Below are positions 59,888 through 64,000 of a stretch of 64,000 nucleotides of DNA, one piece after another; positions within the stretch are counted from its first letter, which is position 1, and each line of letters starts with the position of its first letter. Location of the stretch: the NCBI GenBank assembly GCA_965199805.1, contig CBDATO010000001.1:1550001-1614000 (forward strand). The letters run 5' to 3'. Made by a program: the position numbers and the translations under genes. Source of the stretch: DATAZK01 sp965199805 (GTDB lineage Bacteria; Actinomycetota; Actinomycetes; Frankiales; Frankiaceae). The notes under the pieces were generated by a model that was not told where the DNA came from, did not search any database, and worked only from the letters and a program-made list of their open reading frames with translations.

Positions 59888-61868
59888 GCCACGGGAGCAC
59901 GTCCACGGCCGGCAGCGGCCGCGACAGGTAGTAGCCCTGCGCCGTGGTGCAACCGAGGTCGACGAGCCGGCCCCAGGCCCGTTCGGTCTCCACCCCTTCG
60001 GCGATGACGCCGAGCCCGAGGTTGCGCCCGAGCTCGACCATCGAGCGGACGATCGCGTGGTCGCTGGAGCTCTCGACGAGGTCGATGACGAACGACTTGT
60101 CGATCTTGATCTGCTGGACGGGCAGCCGCTTGAGCACAGCCATCGACGAATAGCCGGTGCCGAAGTCGTCGATCGCGATGCCGATGCCGAGGGCGCCGAG
60201 CCGGGTGACGATCTCCTCGGCGCGCTCCGGGTCGGCCATGATCGCCGACTCGGTGATCTCGAGGTCGAGGTCGTGCCCCTCGACGCCGTTCGCGGCGAGC
60301 AATGCGCCCACGTCGTCGGGCAGGTGCGGGTCGAGCAGGCAGCGCACCGAGAGGTTGACGGCGATGGGCGTCCGCAGGCCGGCCGCCTTCCACAGCCGGC
60401 TCTGCGTGACGGCCTGCTGGAGCACCAGGTCGGTCAGGGGCCGGATCATGCCGGTGCGCTCGGCCGCGGGGATGAACTCGTCGGGCATGAGCAGGCCGCG
60501 GTGCGGATGGTTCCAGCGCACCAGGGCCTCGAGCCCGGTCAGCGCGCCGGACACCATGTCGACCTTCGGCTGGTACCAGAGGACGAACTGCTGCGGATCA
60601 CTCAGCGCCGCCCGCAGCTCGGCGATCAGGGCGAGCCGCTCCGGACTGTGTTCGTCGAGCGTCGCGTCGTAGACGGAGACACCGAGGTGTTGACGCTTCG
60701 CGACGTACATGGCGACGTCGGCGTGCTGCAGGAGGTCGGCGAACTCCAGGCCGTGGTCGGGCATGATCGCGACGCCGATGCTCGCCTCGACGTCGATGCT
60801 CACGCCCTCGAGCACGAAGGGGGCGCCGAGCTCGGCGCGCAGCCGGCGTCCGAGGGCCACGGCGTGCACCGCGTCGTCGAGGTCGGGCAGCAGGATGCCG
60901 AACTCGTCGCCGCCGAGCCGGGCCAGCACGTCGCCGTCGCGCAGCACGCGCCGCAGCCGGGGGCCGACCTCCTGCAACAGCAGGTCGCCGTGGTGGTGAC
61001 CGAGGGTGTCGTTGATCTCCTTGAAGCGGTCGAGGTCGAAGAGCAGCAGCCCCAGGCTGCGGCCGCGGCGCTCGGCGGCTCGGATCGCGGCCGTCGTACG
61101 GCGGTGCAGCAGCTCACGGTTCGGCAGGCCGGTGAGGGCGTCGGAGTCGGCGAGCCGGCGGTTGCGGTCGGACTGCTCCCGCATCCGGCGTGACGCCCGC
61201 GTCACCAGGCGGAAGAGCATCAGCCAGAACAGGACGAGTCCGGCGAGCAGCACCAGTGACGTGCTGAGCACCTCGTCGTTGATGTGGCTCTGCACGGGCC
61301 GCCAGGGGACGAAGGCCTGCAGCACCGTCTGGGGGTCGCCCGGCGAGAAGCTGACCGGGACGAGGACCTCCAGCACGGGGCCCACGCTCGCCACGAGTGC
61401 CGCGAGGGCCGGGTCCGACCGGGCGGCATCGCCGCCGACGAGCCGGGTCTGGGTACGTCCGGCGAAGGCGCCGGCGAGCTGCTCCGGCTCCTGCGGCGCA
61501 CCCGTCAGAGGGCTGGACACGTAGCCGGCGTGTCCCGGCCGGTCCCAGAGCACCAGCGCCGCGACCCGCTTCGAGCGCAGCGTGGCCTGCACCATCATGC
61601 GGCCGACGCTGCTCTCCACCGCCGCCCGCTCCGGCAGCGCCGACCTCGAGAGCTGCTCGATGGTCTCCGTCGTCGTCGCCCGGGCGAACTCGATGAGGCG
61701 GACGGATTCGCCGATGTTGCTGCTGCGGATGTGTGCCGCGCTCCAGCTGCCGAGGCCGACGCCGAGCACGGCGAGCAGCCCCGCGCTGAGCAGTCCGAAG
61801 CGTGCGGTGAGCGACATCGAGCGGCATCGGAGCGTCTCGTGACGCATCACGATCGGCAGGCTCGGCAC
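59841..61868 (-). CDS. Membrane GGDEF-EAL cyclic-di-GMP enzyme
   Basis: A 675-residue protein: helix near 18-42, an extracytoplasmic sensor region to about 205, a second helix (VLLAGLVLFWLMLF), then GGDEF (RLGGDEFGIL near 315) with an upstream inhibitory-site RDGD, and an EAL domain with EALVRW, LEITES, DDFGTGYSS, KIDKSF and EGVE. All EAL metal and catalytic residues are seen, so it can probably both make and hydrolyse c-di-GMP. MSLTARF at 61817 is an alternative start. Confidence 0.93.
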   Translation of the reverse strand: MPSLPIVMRHETLRCRSMSLTARFGLLSAGLLAVLGVGLGSWSAAHIRSSNIGESVRLIEFARATTTETIEQLSRSALPERAAVESSVGRMMVQATLRSKRVAALVLWDRPGHAGYVSSPLTGAPQEPEQLAGAFAGRTQTRLVGGDAARSDPALAALVASVGPVLEVLVPVSFSPGDPQTVLQAFVPWRPVQSHINDEVLSTSLVLLAGLVLFWLMLFRLVTRASRRMREQSDRNRRLADSDALTGLPNRELLHRRTTAAIRAAERRGRSLGLLLFDLDRFKEINDTLGHHHGDLLLQEVGPRLRRVLRDGDVLARLGGDEFGILLPDLDDAVHAVALGRRLRAELGAPFVLEGVSIDVEASIGVAIMPDHGLEFADLLQHADVAMYVAKRQHLGVSVYDATLDEHSPERLALIAELRAALSDPQQFVLWYQPKVDMVSGALTGLEALVRWNHPHRGLLMPDEFIPAAERTGMIRPLTDLVLQQAVTQSRLWKAAGLRTPIAVNLSVRCLLDPHLPDDVGALLAANGVEGHDLDLEITESAIMADPERAEEIVTRLGALGIGIAIDDFGTGYSSMAVLKRLPVQQIKIDKSFVIDLVESSSDHAIVRSMVELGRNLGLGVIAEGVETERAWGRLVDLGCTTAQGYYLSRPLPAVDVLPWLTRRAVAARRTRDPV

Positions 61869-61917
61869 CCGTTCCCGTCGGCCTTCCGGCCGGAAAGTTG
61901 ACGAATGCCTGCTCAGG

Positions 61918-63996
<2,079 letters not shown>

Positions 63997-64000
63997 CGCG

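Overview
The window is chromosomal DNA from a high-G+C (about 70% by eye) actinomycete. The evidence is strong third-position G/C bias, many GTG starts, the actinobacterial tRNA-Ser / SRP RNA / dnaX / ybaB / recR block, an encapsulin with a DyP peroxidase, four luciferase-like (probably F420-dependent) oxidoreductases, two-domain FadE-type acyl-CoA dehydrogenases and a 13E12-type HNH gene. A soil actinomycete in the broad Frankia/Sporichthya/Mycobacteriales range would fit, but I cannot name the genus.

Layout. 1-8.5 kb: a partial Gfo/Idh/MocA oxidoreductase with a sugar isomerase-like enzyme, MsrB, a serine hydrolase, a MarR-regulated DHA2 exporter, and a DyP peroxidase-encapsulin pair. 8.6-23.4 kb: a catabolic block with an SDR, LLM oxidoreductase, TetR regulator, acyl-CoA ligase, fused acyl-CoA dehydrogenase, thioesterase, amidohydrolase, NifU-like mini-protein, isomerase, hydantoinase/oxoprolinase B and A subunits and a second CoA ligase. 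Many of these genes overlap by 1-4 bases. 23.3-26.3 kb: a zinc-uptake ABC system with its Fur-family regulator and a twin operator. 26.3-30.2 kb: a class III aminotransferase, a truncated DUF664 gene, an HNH/DUF222 gene broken by one nonsense codon, and a VOC protein. 30.2-35.6 kb: an LLM oxidoreductase, aldehyde dehydrogenase, D-aminoacylase-like enzyme and amidohydrolase. 35.6-41.2 kb: a two-component system with a non-canonical start, a thioesterase, another LLM enzyme, and a KhtTU-like K+/H+ antiporter with an unlisted 50-residue membrane protein. 41.3-42.9 kb: a secreted protein, cysteine dioxygenase behind a Cys-Cys leader peptide, and a lytic transglycosylase lipoprotein. 43-50.7 kb: a P450, cupin and SDR run facing an IclR regulator, a ketopantoate reductase-like enzyme, three SDR-type genes (one lacking catalytic residues) and an LLM enzyme. 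50.7-52.3 kb: a hemolysin III protein and an acyl-ACP desaturase.

52.4-56.5 kb is the most unusual part. It is a co-directional run encoding a MauE-like membrane protein, a Tat-exported protein with 22 cysteines that resembles methylamine dehydrogenase light chain, a MauD-like membrane thioredoxin, a multi-pass membrane protein, a conserved hypothetical protein and an exported PD40 beta-propeller lipoprotein. It looks like an oxidative-folding or TTQ-type quinoprotein system without a recognisable MauG or classical MauB.

56.5-59.9 kb is housekeeping DNA (tRNA-Ser, SRP RNA, dnaX, ybaB, recR). The window closes with two membrane GGDEF-EAL cyclic-di-GMP enzymes.
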